From Vibrio tubiashii (GTDB lineage Bacteria > Pseudomonadota > Gammaproteobacteria > Enterobacterales > Vibrionaceae), in NCBI RefSeq assembly GCF_028551255.1, contig NZ_CP117031.1, forward strand, positions 1 to 64,000: DNA of 64,000 nucleotides, given 5' to 3'. This document shows, in pieces, positions 50,748 through 59,123 of the stretch. A model generated the notes under the pieces. That model was not told the origin of the DNA and made no database searches. It saw only the letters and a list, made by a program, of their open reading frames with translations. The stretch's first letter is position 1. Every line of letters starts with the position of its first letter. A program made the translations under genes and the position numbers.

Positions 50748-52166
50748 TTACGCTTCCTTATTGCCAGAGAGATTGAAGATGTCGACTTGTTTAAGCTCTT
50801 GCGTCCGGTCGGGGATAGTAAAGTCATCGGGCTTATCCAGTCCTTGTCTTGGTGGGCAGGTCAGCATCTTGGTTGTGTCGCCTAACTTGACTTGGATGAG
50901 ACACTCATCAAGCTCAAGGAACTCATAGCCATAGCCAATCAGGACAGGGGAGCTGACATAGTATTCACCGTCATCTTTATCAATTCGAAAGCGGTAGTTG
51001 GTCAGGGTAATGTCTCCCTCAATTCGCTCTCGAACCACACTGGTTAAATACACTGACCGCGCTTGATTGAAGATAGGGAAATGTCGATAGAAAGGGTTTA
51101 CAGCATCAATAGCAACCTGAGCACTATTTTGATGGCTATCACCGCCAGAACCCACGCCATGACCACTTTGCGTAGTCGATGTGTTCGCATCCAGATTCTG
51201 GCTATCAATCGTCGTAGTGTTGTTCGAATTGGACTCAGTAACTTGAGCAGTTTCTTGAGTTGGATTTTCAGTATCGCTATAAAATAAAGCATAAGCATCC
51301 CATACAAATTTAAACACCGCGCCAATACCAATGAGCATGGCTAAGATGAACTTCGGTGATTTGAGCATCGTGACGTCTGATTTAGACTCGTTAAACTTTC
51401 CTGTCCCTGTGGACTTATAGAGTGCAAACACCTCAACCGGAATTTTCTTTGAGGTGGTGCTTGCCATATCTTCTCGTGTGCTTGGAGCCGTCTTGGTTGC
51501 CTTGGTGGAATGGTTGTAAATGCGCGGCTTACGCTTGCGAAACCAAGTATCGGTTGAGCGATGGGAATACGCTTCTTGAGCACATCCCCTTAGCCACGTG
51601 GGTATTGATGTCCAGTCAGGCGTGAGCATGACAATATCCCACTGATATTTACGATGACGCATGAACGCCCCGTAAAAGTGGTCAGGGTAGAGGAGGCGTC
51701 CTTGCTCATCGAGCTGTGTTTCGCCCGTGTCGTCGATATCCCCCTCATCCAGTGTCGATTCATCGACCTTTGTCCATCGGCTGTGAAACAGGTCAGCAAA
51801 GTCATCTGGGAGGTTAGGGAGGAATTCTTCAATCGGGCGCTTGTGTGTCTTTTCTTTCTTGAATCCTGCGTCCACAGTAAAGATGTCCTGACACTCATCA
51901 ATGACCACCAAAGCCCCGATAGGCATCCAACTAAACCAATTCTGCCAAAGCTCAATACCCGTTAACTTACGAGAAAAGACACGAATCAAACGCGCCCCTG
52001 GAGGAAACTTTTCACCGAGCAGTTTCTCAATTTTATCCAGAGGTTTAAGTCCTTCGATATTGGTCACGACTAAGCGACCATTGCGTAGAGCAGGGAGGAT
52101 TTCAAACCACACCGCATAAGCGGATTTATACGCCCCATTGGAGCCATGACGAAAGTAAACAGCCAT
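50748..52166 (-). CDS. zot: Zot-like phage assembly ATPase (pI homologue)
   Basis: 472 aa. Walker A HGSNGAYKS at residues 7-15 and Walker B GALVVIDECQD at 84-94 identify the Zot/pI family that drives extrusion of filamentous phage through the inner membrane. A transmembrane helix lies near residue 272-292 (FILAMLIGIGAVFKFVW), and the remaining C-terminal part is periplasmic. The FCIGRL-type peptide linked to zonula occludens toxicity in CTXphi Zot is not visible, so I would not call it a toxin. Confidence 0.9.
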   Translation of the reverse strand: MAVYFRHGSNGAYKSAYAVWFEILPALRNGRLVVTNIEGLKPLDKIEKLLGEKFPPGARLIRVFSRKLTGIELWQNWFSWMPIGALVVIDECQDIFTVDAGFKKEKTHKRPIEEFLPNLPDDFADLFHSRWTKVDESTLDEGDIDDTGETQLDEQGRLLYPDHFYGAFMRHRKYQWDIVMLTPDWTSIPTWLRGCAQEAYSHRSTDTWFRKRKPRIYNHSTKATKTAPSTREDMASTTSKKIPVEVFALYKSTGTGKFNESKSDVTMLKSPKFILAMLIGIGAVFKFVWDAYALFYSDTENPTQETAQVTESNSNNTTTIDSQNLDANTSTTQSGHGVGSGGDSHQNSAQVAIDAVNPFYRHFPIFNQARSVYLTSVVRERIEGDITLTNYRFRIDKDDGEYYVSSPVLIGYGYEFLELDECLIQVKLGDTTKMLTCPPRQGLDKPDDFTIPDRTQELKQVDIFNLSGNKEA

Positions 52167-52169
52167 TGA

Positions 52170-52514
52170 TTACCACCCCATGATACGCAGGACGAAAGCG
52201 GTCGCGAACGCATCAATGATGATACGTATCGCATCGACTACACCAATCGCATGACAAATCGCCCGTAGGTCTGGCGAGATTTTGTTAAACGCGGCATTGA
52301 GCACTGTGTACACCTCATAATTCTGAAGTAGCATGGTCGCAACTTTGTAAGCGGTCTCCAGACCCCAGAGCTTAAACGTCAGATAGAACTTAGTGGCGAA
52401 GTACCAGAAGTAGGTCACGATGTTCATTAAGAACTCAGGGATGCCCAAGACAAAATGTTTAACGTCACTGCCTACACCGGAAAGAAACTCTAATACTTGA
52501 TAGATGTAATCCAT
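52170..52514 (-). CDS. pVI-like minor coat protein (DUF2523 type)
   Basis: 114 aa, mostly hydrophobic with about three helices (FLMNIVTYFWYFATKFYLTF, LNAAFNKISPDL, DAFATAFVLRIMGW). It lies between pIII and zot in the usual inovirus order and has the size of pVI. It forms the end of the virion together with pIII and is needed for release. Confidence 0.7.
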   Translation of the reverse strand: MDYIYQVLEFLSGVGSDVKHFVLGIPEFLMNIVTYFWYFATKFYLTFKLWGLETAYKVATMLLQNYEVYTVLNAAFNKISPDLRAICHAIGVVDAIRIIIDAFATAFVLRIMGW

Positions 52515-52522
52515 GATTCCCC

Positions 52523-53854
52523 CTACGAATTACGTCCAGAACTTAAGACGATGATGGCTGCCATGAGTGTGGCGAGAAAGATAATGACCCCTTTGATGAG
52601 GTCGATGTGTGGTGCTATCCGGTCTAAGAAATTGAAGCCGACTGAAATACGATGACCATGATGATCTAAATCAAACTGCGTGCCTCGATAGCTGCCGCCG
52701 TTAAAGTGCATGGTGCCCATCTTAAGCGGTGACTTGGTGAGCTTGTCCTCGATGTCTTTCTCAAGTTGCTCAATCTCCGTTTTTAAGCCCTCAACCCCAT
52801 CTTTGAAAGGGGTCTTAAAGGTCGGTTTTTCGGGCGTCTTAAAGGATTTACCGCTTTTTCTAATTTTGTCGATACCATCCCAAATATCCCCAAGCCCCAT
52901 CCCAAGAGTGCCACCGACGCGGAAGATAGAGCCGCCATTCATACGGGTCGCCTCGGCTATGTCATCTAGCTTACGATTGGTTTCGCTCATATCGGTACCA
53001 TCGCCAGAGCCACCGCCTTTTAAACCGGAACACGCTGGCTTGTTAGCCTCATCACCAGAGTTATTTGAACCATCACCAGAGCCGTTATTGTTATCGGTAC
53101 CTTTGACACAATCGCTAATCACCTTGATACCATCAATCAATTCCTTGAGTGTTTCTTTAGTCCAAGGGGTTTCTTTCTTTGTTGACATGACCGTAGAGAG
53201 ATTTGAGACGCTACTCGTTAACATGCTCAGCGTGGAGCCCATTTGCACCATATCCCGATGGATTTGGTCATGTTGTTTTTGGTCTTGCGTTAAGCCTGCA
53301 TAGGACACGTTCTCTAGACGTTCCCAACCGCGTTGGATCTGGTTATTAATGGCGTTGTGACCGCCTTTGATTTGAGCGCCCAAAGTGCCAAAACCCACAA
53401 CGCTAATATTAGGAATGGATGTGTGATTATTGTCTGGAATCGGTGGTGGTGTTGGTTCGGGGTCAGGGTCGGGCAGTGATGGCACTGTACCGCCTGAAAA
53501 GTCAGGACCATTACAAATTTGACCTGTAAATTTCCATTTGCCTGTACATCTTGTGCCGACAATTGTTGAGCCATTTTCACCGACACCGACACACGCTTGA
53601 CTGCCTGCTGGAGCCATACCGCATCGATTTTCTAAACTGTCTCCCACACATGCCGCTTTAGGATCTTGTCCCCATATGTACGCATCCCATGACATGGTGC
53701 GAGTGCCTGCCTTAGCGTGGAGAAACTCACACACGTTGCGACATGTTCCATCGGGTTTAAATCCGAATTCACATTGCTGCGCATGGCTAGGAACGGAGAG
53801 CATCAGCGTCATTAACAGCAAAACGCCAAGCAGAAAATTGATAGCAAATCGCAT
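52523..53854 (-). CDS. pIII-like receptor-binding/attachment protein
   Basis: 443 aa from the ATG at 53854 (a longer frame upstream is unsupported). The signal peptide LLGVLLLMTLMLSVPSHA is followed by a Cys-rich N-domain (QQCEFGFKPDGTCRNVCEF), a Pro-rich linker (PDPEPTPPPIPDN), a Gly/Asn/Ser-rich stretch, and a C-terminal membrane anchor (GVIIFLATLMAAIIVL). This is the architecture of pIII/OrfU proteins, which bind the host pilus and TolA. Transcription from the coat genes may be reduced before it by a terminator. Confidence 0.75.
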   Translation of the reverse strand: MRFAINFLLGVLLLMTLMLSVPSHAQQCEFGFKPDGTCRNVCEFLHAKAGTRTMSWDAYIWGQDPKAACVGDSLENRCGMAPAGSQACVGVGENGSTIVGTRCTGKWKFTGQICNGPDFSGGTVPSLPDPDPEPTPPPIPDNNHTSIPNISVVGFGTLGAQIKGGHNAINNQIQRGWERLENVSYAGLTQDQKQHDQIHRDMVQMGSTLSMLTSSVSNLSTVMSTKKETPWTKETLKELIDGIKVISDCVKGTDNNNGSGDGSNNSGDEANKPACSGLKGGGSGDGTDMSETNRKLDDIAEATRMNGGSIFRVGGTLGMGLGDIWDGIDKIRKSGKSFKTPEKPTFKTPFKDGVEGLKTEIEQLEKDIEDKLTKSPLKMGTMHFNGGSYRGTQFDLDHHGHRISVGFNFLDRIAPHIDLIKGVIIFLATLMAAIIVLSSGRNS

Positions 53855-53866
53855 AAGTGCACCTAT

Positions 53867-53891
53867 AAAAAAAGGGGCTGATTTAGCCCCC
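53867..53891 (-). terminator. Terminator after the coat protein genes
   Basis: On the minus strand GGGGCT, loop AAATC, AGCCCC (53874-53890) is followed by seven Ts (53867-53873). Filamentous phages commonly have a terminator after the major coat gene, which raises coat expression over downstream genes. Confidence 0.75.
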
Positions 53892-53972
53892 TTATCCTGA
53901 TATGACGCCCGTATAGACCCCGTAACAAAACACCAGTCCCATGACAGACGCCATGCCAATAGAGACCACCAT
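53892..53972 (-). CDS. 26-aa single-helix protein, pVII/pIX-like
   Basis: A very short open frame (81 nt) whose ATG overlaps the stop of the major coat gene by one base (TAATG). It reads MVVSIGMASVMGLVFCYGVY and six more residues: one hydrophobic helix, like the pVII/pIX caps of filamentous phages (32-33 aa in fd). Placed directly after the major coat gene and before the terminator. Assigned by position and hydropathy. Confidence 0.55.
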   Translation of the reverse strand: MVVSIGMASVMGLVFCYGVYTGVISG

Positions 53973-54205
53973 TACTTACGCGCTAGCCAAGACACGACCA
54001 TGCCCACACCGAAGCCCAGAGCCGCAAGCCCGATAACGCCCGTTGTGGTCAATTCAACCAGTTTTTTACCGCCAGTGATGGCTGCTGTGATGGCGCCTTC
54101 GTTAGCCGAAGCGTCAGCCAATGCCGAGCCTGAGACAGTCAGAAGTACACCCATTTGAGCGTAACGGTTTTGAACAGTTTGTTTAGCAAAGTTGAAGAAT
54201 TTCAT
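53972..54205 (-). CDS. Major coat protein (pVIII-like)
   Basis: 77 aa precursor. A leader ends GSALA, giving a mature protein of about 47 aa with acidic N-terminus (DASANEGAITAAITGGKK), a hydrophobic middle (GVIGLAALGFGVGMVVSW) and basic LARK end. This acid-hydrophobic-basic order is typical of inovirus major coat proteins. Confidence 0.8.
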   Translation of the reverse strand: MKFFNFAKQTVQNRYAQMGVLLTVSGSALADASANEGAITAAITGGKKLVELTTTGVIGLAALGFGVGMVVSWLARK

Positions 54206-54215
54206 AGTGTTACCT

Positions 54216-54452
54216 TTATTTTTTACCTAGATACTTAATGACGCGACCCATGATGTGACCACCGATAAAGGTCAACAGCAATTGACCTAAAAAGAATTCG
54301 TACATCGCAGGGTCAAATTGAAAGAAGGACAATGTAGCCTGTCCATTTTCGACCAGTTGAGCCGCTTCCACCTTGGTTAGTAAAAGGTAATCGCACGTTC
54401 CATCAGTGGACTTTGCGAGTAAACCGTGAGTGAGAGCGACACAAACAGACAC
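54216..54452 (-). CDS. Small phage membrane protein
   Basis: 78 aa with two cysteines in the N-terminal part and a C-terminal hydrophobic helix (FFLGQLLLTFIGGHIMGRV), ending in basic residues KYLGKK. It is located between pV and pVIII, where vibriophages often carry a small protein of unknown role. Probable minor structural or assembly protein. Confidence 0.5.
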   Translation of the reverse strand: MSVCVALTHGLLAKSTDGTCDYLLLTKVEAAQLVENGQATLSFFQFDPAMYEFFLGQLLLTFIGGHIMGRVIKYLGKK

Positions 54453-54455
54453 GGT

Positions 54456-54764
54456 TTAGCCTTTGATTGGCTTGATATCGACTACGATGTTTCGCGCAGG
54501 GTTCTGCGGGTCTGCATCCAAGTGCAGCTCACACATCATTGGGAATTGGTTTTCTAATTCTTTGAATGCCATCACCAGTGATGGATTTGGATTCATGGCG
54601 ATTTGTTTCTTGTCCAGACCGACTGCCTGACATTCGCCTTTTTCAGACTTCCAACCTTCGTTAGTGGCTAGATAGTTCACTTGAGCGAAGTTGTATGGAC
54701 GGTCATCTTTTTTTGATAGACCTTGCGAGTGTTCACACCCGATGACGATTACGGTTAATGGCAT
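54456..54764 (-). CDS. pV-like ssDNA-binding protein
   Basis: 102 aa. Small beta-rich protein (LTVIVIGCEHSQGLSKKDDR, YNFAQVNYLAT, ARNIVVDIKPIKG) with the size and position of the phage ssDNA-binding protein that coats the plus strand before packaging. It overlaps the Rep gene by 10 bp. Identification is mostly by synteny. Confidence 0.6.
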   Translation of the reverse strand: MPLTVIVIGCEHSQGLSKKDDRPYNFAQVNYLATNEGWKSEKGECQAVGLDKKQIAMNPNPSLVMAFKELENQFPMMCELHLDADPQNPARNIVVDIKPIKG

Positions 54765-56011
54765 GGTATTTCTCCAGTTTTTTCTAGATGTAAGTCCCGA
54801 CCGACTGGAAAGTTAATCCGGTCGGGGATGTCGTTGAGTTCGAGTCCCTTAGTCAGGGTTTCGAGTATCTGTTTATCGTCGTCGTACAGTTGGCGCATGG
54901 CGTTGACCAATTTGCCGTACTGAACACGAGCGTGTTTAACCGCGTTTTCAAACGAGGTCATAAATTTGATTTTGGTGGTCGAGATAGCGATAGGCTCGAC
55001 ATCATCAATCAGAGAGGCAAGGGCAGGGTAAGAGCCTGCAAAGTACGGGTCAGGGTCGATTAACACCTCAAGAGGAATGACCCTGTAACGGTTGCCAATC
55101 TGAACTTCAAAACGGTTCCAGTTGGGATACTGTTCGCACTTCATCTGCGCGGCTTTATCGTAGGCGCGGAATACCTTGCCGTTCTCACGCGCACCAACAT
55201 AAAAGGTATGACCTGCATCCGGTACAAAGCCGCATTTCTTGCGGTCTTGTGGTGACATACTTTGATAGCCACGAAATTCACCGGCACTAGGGGGCGTGCC
55301 ACGAGTAATAAATTGACCATCAAGGTACTTATCTTTGATGTCTTCGATAGAAACGTTACCCTGTAAGTCATCAAGGGCAATATCCACACGCGTCAATTTG
55401 GCGCCAACCATTTGCTGTAGTGCTTTATAAAGCGCTTCCATGTTCACAGCCTCGCAGCCTTTACCGGAAAACGACACGTAATAACCGAAGTTCGCCGCAC
55501 CCCAAGCGACTAATCCAGCTTGAGTGCCATTGCACAGCAGTTTTGCCGAGTATCGATAACCAGAAAAACCACCGCGACGTTCAAGTGTCCATTCGTTTTG
55601 CTCGTAGCTGATTTCGTCTGCTAACACCTCTAGAAACGATTCGATTTCGCCATGACAAAGGGTGTCCAACATATCGATGCCGATATTGCTAATAAGACGT
55701 TGATAACATTCATTAAAGGACACATCGGTATCAATGCGCACATCGGCATTGATGAGCTCCTTATCCAGAGCCGCAAAGTACAAATCCTTATTAGCAAAGT
55801 CTTCAGACTCAATACAGCCAAGCACTTGAGCAAGGTTTTCCCCAAAGTGAGCAATCTTGGTTTGTTCACGTTGAGCAATCGCAACCACATTTTGAGATTC
55901 AAACTCATTGATTTGCTCTAAAGCAAAGCGTTGTTTCGCCATGTCTTTACAGCGCTCAAGCAGTAAAGGCGAACCGGAGAAGCTCACGTAGTCAATGACA
56001 GTCTTATTCAT
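54755..56011 (-). CDS. Inovirus replication initiation protein (RstA/gpII-like)
   Basis: 418 aa from the ATG at 56011. It contains GGFSGYRYSAKL, VSFSGKGCEAVN, TRVDIALDDLQGN, AYDKAAQMK and WNRFEVQIGNRYR, features of the phage/plasmid replication protein family that nicks the plus-strand origin for rolling-circle replication. The catalytic Tyr cannot be picked by eye. Its likely target is the hairpin region at 49996-50300. Confidence 0.75.
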   Translation of the reverse strand: MNKTVIDYVSFSGSPLLLERCKDMAKQRFALEQINEFESQNVVAIAQREQTKIAHFGENLAQVLGCIESEDFANKDLYFAALDKELINADVRIDTDVSFNECYQRLISNIGIDMLDTLCHGEIESFLEVLADEISYEQNEWTLERRGGFSGYRYSAKLLCNGTQAGLVAWGAANFGYYVSFSGKGCEAVNMEALYKALQQMVGAKLTRVDIALDDLQGNVSIEDIKDKYLDGQFITRGTPPSAGEFRGYQSMSPQDRKKCGFVPDAGHTFYVGARENGKVFRAYDKAAQMKCEQYPNWNRFEVQIGNRYRVIPLEVLIDPDPYFAGSYPALASLIDDVEPIAISTTKIKFMTSFENAVKHARVQYGKLVNAMRQLYDDDKQILETLTKGLELNDIPDRINFPVGRDLHLEKTGEIPCH

Positions 56012-56228
56012 CGTGAAATACTCGGTCAAAAGCGCCATTGGCACGCAGTTCAGATTCGTTTTCGTGAGTAATTTCAATCAGTTCACGGTCGGACTCACAC
56101 GCATAGAGGTACATTTCGTGTTTGGTTTTGAAGTATTCAGGCATGCCATCAATCGAACACCAGAAGCCATCCGAGTGGTGTTCAAAGTACACAGGATTTT
56201 TACGAGCAGGTTTCGCAGCGAAGCTCAT
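56004..56228 (-). CDS. Small phage protein upstream of Rep
   Basis: 74 aa from the ATG at 56228, preceded by GGAG; the in-frame ATG 4 codons upstream overlaps that ribosome site. It reads SFAAKPARKNPVYFEHHSDG and DRELIEITHENE, acidic and soluble, unrecognised. It is the first gene of the minus-strand phage operon and overlaps the Rep gene by 8 bp. Confidence 0.5.
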   Translation of the reverse strand: MSFAAKPARKNPVYFEHHSDGFWCSIDGMPEYFKTKHEMYLYACESDRELIEITHENESELRANGAFDRVFHDE

Positions 56229-56255
56229 AGAACTCTCCAAAAAAGACCAAGTGAA

Positions 56256-56317
56256 TTACAACTTTTTGTAACTGTAATTACAGAATCTTGTAACTGCAAG
56301 ATACAGAATTTTGTAAT
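56256..56317. promoter_or_regulatory. Divergent operator region of the prophage
   Basis: Repeated palindromic TTGTAA/TTACAA motifs: TTACAA-CTTT-TTGTAA (56256-56271), CTGTAATTACAG (56272-56283), CTTGTAACTGCAAG (56287-56300) and a further TTTTGTAA at about 56309. The cluster lies between the repressor gene and the replication operon and is the expected binding region for the repressor. Confidence 0.65.
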
Positions 56318-56352
56318 TTATGCGCTAAAATCAGACTTATAAGGGGGATGCT

Positions 56353-56721
56353 ATGTATCAATCAGAACTACTTGATGCCTATAAAAAGGCTCAAAACTAC
56401 ATACAAGACAAGCAAGTTGCGCACGATTTAAATATGCCAGCTCCTAGAATCAGTGAAATGAGGAAAGGAAAGCGCTATCTATCTGATGAAGAAGCAATTT
56501 TTCTAGCTGAAAATGCAGGAATTGATAAAGAAGTAGCTTTGATGGGTTGTCATTCCGACCGCAACGAAAACCCAGAGATAAAAGCACTTTGGGAAAGCAT
56601 TGCAAAAAAGTTTAACGGGCGCGGTTTACACGGAATATCAATAGCTTGCGGCGGCTTGGCTATGTGGATTAGCAGCCCGACTGGAGCAATTACTCAGTGC
56701 GCATTACGTACATTATGTTAA
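56353..56721 (+). CDS. Phage repressor-like HTH protein whose 3' end is in the dif site
   Basis: 122 aa with AGGGGG before the ATG. ELLDAYKKAQNYIQDKQVA then DLNMPAPRISEMRKGKR looks like a helix-turn-helix of the Cro/C1 kind. The last residues QCALRTLC and the stop codon are encoded within the dif-type site at 56696-56723. It is divergent from the replication operon across palindromic operators, so it is probably the lysogeny repressor, comparable in position to RstR. After excision the C-terminus would change because the 3' half of the site is replaced. Confidence 0.7.
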   Translation: MYQSELLDAYKKAQNYIQDKQVAHDLNMPAPRISEMRKGKRYLSDEEAIFLAENAGIDKEVALMGCHSDRNENPEIKALWESIAKKFNGRGLHGISIACGGLAMWISSPTGAITQCALRTLC

Positions 56722-56723
56722 AT
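56696..56723 (+). other. dif-type XerCD site with perfect arms
   Basis: XerC arm AGTGCGCATTA (56696-56706), spacer CGTACA, XerD arm TTATGTTAAAT (56713-56723). Both arms equal those of V. cholerae dif1 as I remember them; the spacer differs. It is the right end of the prophage and supplies a functional recombination site. It may belong to a chromosome or a plasmid. Confidence 0.85.
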
Positions 56724-56797
56724 AATATATGTATAGAATGAACCTGAATTGTTTATGTCTGACTCATTGAACATAATGAATTTACCATAAAATATTT

Positions 56798-56840
56798 AAT
56801 CATCAGTATTGATAATCTATCGATTAAAATACTGATGATT
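56798..56840 (-). terminator. Long perfect inverted repeat after the biosynthetic operon
   Basis: AATCATCAGTATT (56798-56810) and AATACTGATGATT (56828-56840) form a 13-bp perfect stem, 47 bp past the operon's last stop codon. On the minus strand the stem is followed by AT-rich sequence, compatible with a terminator. Confidence 0.6.
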
Positions 56841-56886
56841 AACCAAACAAGGCTCAAGCTAATGACGCAGATACTTTCTTCTTGAG

Positions 56887-57921
56887 TTATACGGACAGCC
56901 AGTTCACATTTCTATCACCTTCTTGAAAACGCGCAAGCATACAGTCTTTGTTAACAGACAAAATCCCATCCTTGATTTCGTTTCCGATGAAAAAGTCCTT
57001 CTCTATATCCACCGCCCCATCGAGGTCACAATAATCAACAGTTCCCGCAAGTTGAGCCGCGGCGGCTATGCCGAGATAGCTCTCTGTTTTACAGCCCATC
57101 ATTGTTTCCATTCCCAACTCACGTGCTTGCGTGACAATCTCCAAAGCAGAATCCAATCCGCCACACTTCATGAGCTTAATATTTACCCCATCAACGTGTC
57201 CATTTAGTTTGTGTAAATCCCCCAACGAACTGCAATCTTCGTCTGCAAAAATTTTGATACTAGTTGCATGACGAAGCTCACCTAAAAACTCGATGTTACC
57301 CGCTTGCAGTGGCTGCTCTAGTATTTCTACATCGAACGCTTCCAATTCAGGTAGCGCAAGTGAAGTTGAGCGATAATCCCAAGCACCATTACCATCAACC
57401 CAAATTCTACCCTCATAGTGCGCTCGTATCTCAGCCAAGACATCCAAATCAGCATGATCCAATTTCAACTTTATAATCGGCCACGCCAAATAACGACTCA
57501 GATCTCGACGGAGCTCTGCACGTGAAGAGACACCAATAGATATACCAGAAACAATCCGCTTCGGTGCTGGCAAACCAAGCACATGAGAAACAGGCATACC
57601 TAAGCGCTGTGCCTCAAGAGAAATTATTGCCATATTCAATCCCGACCTTATTGCAGGACTGATGTTTAATGTTCGCAACGATGCTCTTAAAGTTGTACAG
57701 CATTCTGCTTTTAAGTTGGCCACACTCGACTGAAACTGTTCAAGTACCTGATTGTTGCTCATGGGCGCGTCTTTAGACACCACAACTGAACCAAAACCGA
57801 TGCTGTTATCGACTGATGAATGACAGCGGACAAAAATGGGGCTGACACTTGATTGACACCCCTTACTAGTTACAAATGGCTGTGACAAACCGAGTTGTAC
57901 GAAAGCGATGCTCCAGTTCAT
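56887..57921 (-). CDS. Enolase-superfamily dipeptide-epimerase-like enzyme
   Basis: 344 aa. Catalytic pattern of the muconate-lactonising/dipeptide epimerase subgroup: KxK in WPIIKLKLDHADL, metal ligands in IWVDGNGAW, EILEQPLQ and FADEDCS, and the second lysine in VNIKLMKCGG. CDLDGAVD near the C-terminus resembles the DxD substrate-binding motif of L-Ala-D/L-Glu epimerases. It probably epimerises an alpha carbon in a dipeptide or related acid. The start overlaps the ATP-grasp stop as ATGA, so translation is coupled. The substrate is not determined. Confidence 0.8.
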   Translation of the reverse strand: MNWSIAFVQLGLSQPFVTSKGCQSSVSPIFVRCHSSVDNSIGFGSVVVSKDAPMSNNQVLEQFQSSVANLKAECCTTLRASLRTLNISPAIRSGLNMAIISLEAQRLGMPVSHVLGLPAPKRIVSGISIGVSSRAELRRDLSRYLAWPIIKLKLDHADLDVLAEIRAHYEGRIWVDGNGAWDYRSTSLALPELEAFDVEILEQPLQAGNIEFLGELRHATSIKIFADEDCSSLGDLHKLNGHVDGVNIKLMKCGGLDSALEIVTQARELGMETMMGCKTESYLGIAAAAQLAGTVDYCDLDGAVDIEKDFFIGNEIKDGILSVNKDCMLARFQEGDRNVNWLSV

Positions 57922-59123
57922 GATTCCATCGCCTCGGCGACTGCCTTCTCAACACTTTCCAACCAGTGACTCATCGTTTGATCTAAATACTCATAATTGT
58001 CACCCGCGGCTATGACAAATCCGGCTCTAGCACTGGAATCGGATAAAGGCGGAATAATCTGTCCAACTTCAAACACCAATCGACTATCCAGCAACTGGAC
58101 GCTTTTACGCTCCGAAATAGCAACCTTGGGATTGGAGGATAACTTCCCAGCTGGAACAATGGCATACCTAATTGCGGCGTAACCTTGAGGGTTGTAAAAA
58201 GGTGACGTTTCTTGCATTCCACAAGCATAACTAATCGCAACCTCCTTAGGATCAACTTTATAGACTTGATTTAGTAACTCATTAATATGATCACCACCGA
58301 CACGATTATGTGACTCAATAATTTGAGGACCTGTAGAAGTAAGTTTGAGCTCAGTGTGTGAAGGGCCGTCTTTTAGCCCCACAGTATTTAAAAACTCCAT
58401 CACGAATGCTTCAATGTCATCGAGACCGTCTGGCTGATAAGGCAAAACATGCCCTCGTTCAATGCATCCAGCCGTAATTGTTTTTTTCGTTGTCGCGAGA
58501 ATTTGATGCTTGCCATTAAAACTGAAGGCTTCAACACTGATTTCTTCACCCTCTAGAAACTCCTCGACAAGGAACTCTTTCCACCCTTTACTCAGGATGT
58601 CTGCGACCACAGTAGGTACTGAGTCTCCTTTGCATATGACGCGCACACCTTCGCTTCCGGCACCACATACAGGCTTAAGAATTACCTTACTAAGTCTGTT
58701 TTCTCTGATAAACTCAATAACGTGATCCGAATTAGTACAAAATTTCCAAAGAATGGATGGGAAATTACTCTTCGCCAAGTGAGCTCGCATTAGAGCTTTG
58801 TCCTTTAGAAGCATTGCGACCTCGACACTAACTCCCGGTAAGCACAACGCTTCTCGGACTTTAGCAGAGATCACTAACATGTCTTCAGACAACGAAATAG
58901 CTTGCTTGAAACGAAAAACTTGATTTAACGCACAGGCTATATTGATTACCATTTTCTCATCGTTGAAGTCGGCAGTGACTACGTGCTCTGCTAAATCGAT
59001 CTCTTTTACATCTGTAGGGCTGCGATCAATTAATCTTACCACCTGTAAACCGAGTCGATGGGCTTTATATACGAGCTCAGATTTACCACCAATGATCAAT
59101 ACCCAACCATTAATTTTAGTCAT
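57918..59123 (-). CDS. ATP-grasp carboxylate-amine/thiol ligase
   Basis: 401 aa from the ATG at 59123, seven bases after GGGAG; earlier ATGs in the frame are unsupported. ATP-grasp features are seen: ALMRAHLAKSNFPSILWKF, VILKPVCGAGSEGV (ATP lysine and Gly loop), EEFLEGEEISVEAFSF and IESHNRVGGDHI (Mg-binding end). It resembles amino-acid ligases such as BacD. It could join amino acids into a dipeptide-like product for the epimerase encoded next. Overlaps the upstream gene by 8 bp. Confidence 0.85.
   Translation of the reverse strand: MTKINGWVLIIGGKSELVYKAHRLGLQVVRLIDRSPTDVKEIDLAEHVVTADFNDEKMVINIACALNQVFRFKQAISLSEDMLVISAKVREALCLPGVSVEVAMLLKDKALMRAHLAKSNFPSILWKFCTNSDHVIEFIRENRLSKVILKPVCGAGSEGVRVICKGDSVPTVVADILSKGWKEFLVEEFLEGEEISVEAFSFNGKHQILATTKKTITAGCIERGHVLPYQPDGLDDIEAFVMEFLNTVGLKDGPSHTELKLTSTGPQIIESHNRVGGDHINELLNQVYKVDPKEVAISYACGMQETSPFYNPQGYAAIRYAIVPAGKLSSNPKVAISERKSVQLLDSRLVFEVGQIIPPLSDSSARAGFVIAAGDNYEYLDQTMSHWLESVEKAVAEAMES

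Larger units (their letters stand above)
47362..56723. mobile_element. Filamentous (Inovirus) prophage with cargo module 2, flanked by dif-type sites
   Basis: A 9.3-kb block between an imperfect dif-like site (47362-47390) and a perfect-armed dif site (56696-56723), which share the 17 nt ACTCAGTGCGCATTACG. Contents are a DUF3653-like gene, a cargo of three overlapping genes, an intergenic region full of hairpins, and phage genes zot, pVI, pIII, pVIII, pV, Rep and a repressor in inovirus order. The block could also be two elements in tandem, because no third XerC arm is visible near 50 kb. XerCD-driven integration at dif is known for CTXphi-type vibriophages. Confidence 0.75.

Noticed and set aside
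50748..52166. Zot as an active enterotoxin
   Set aside because: The assembly-ATPase motifs are present, but the FCIGRL-type peptide of the toxin fragment is not visible; it is best read as a phage morphogenesis protein.
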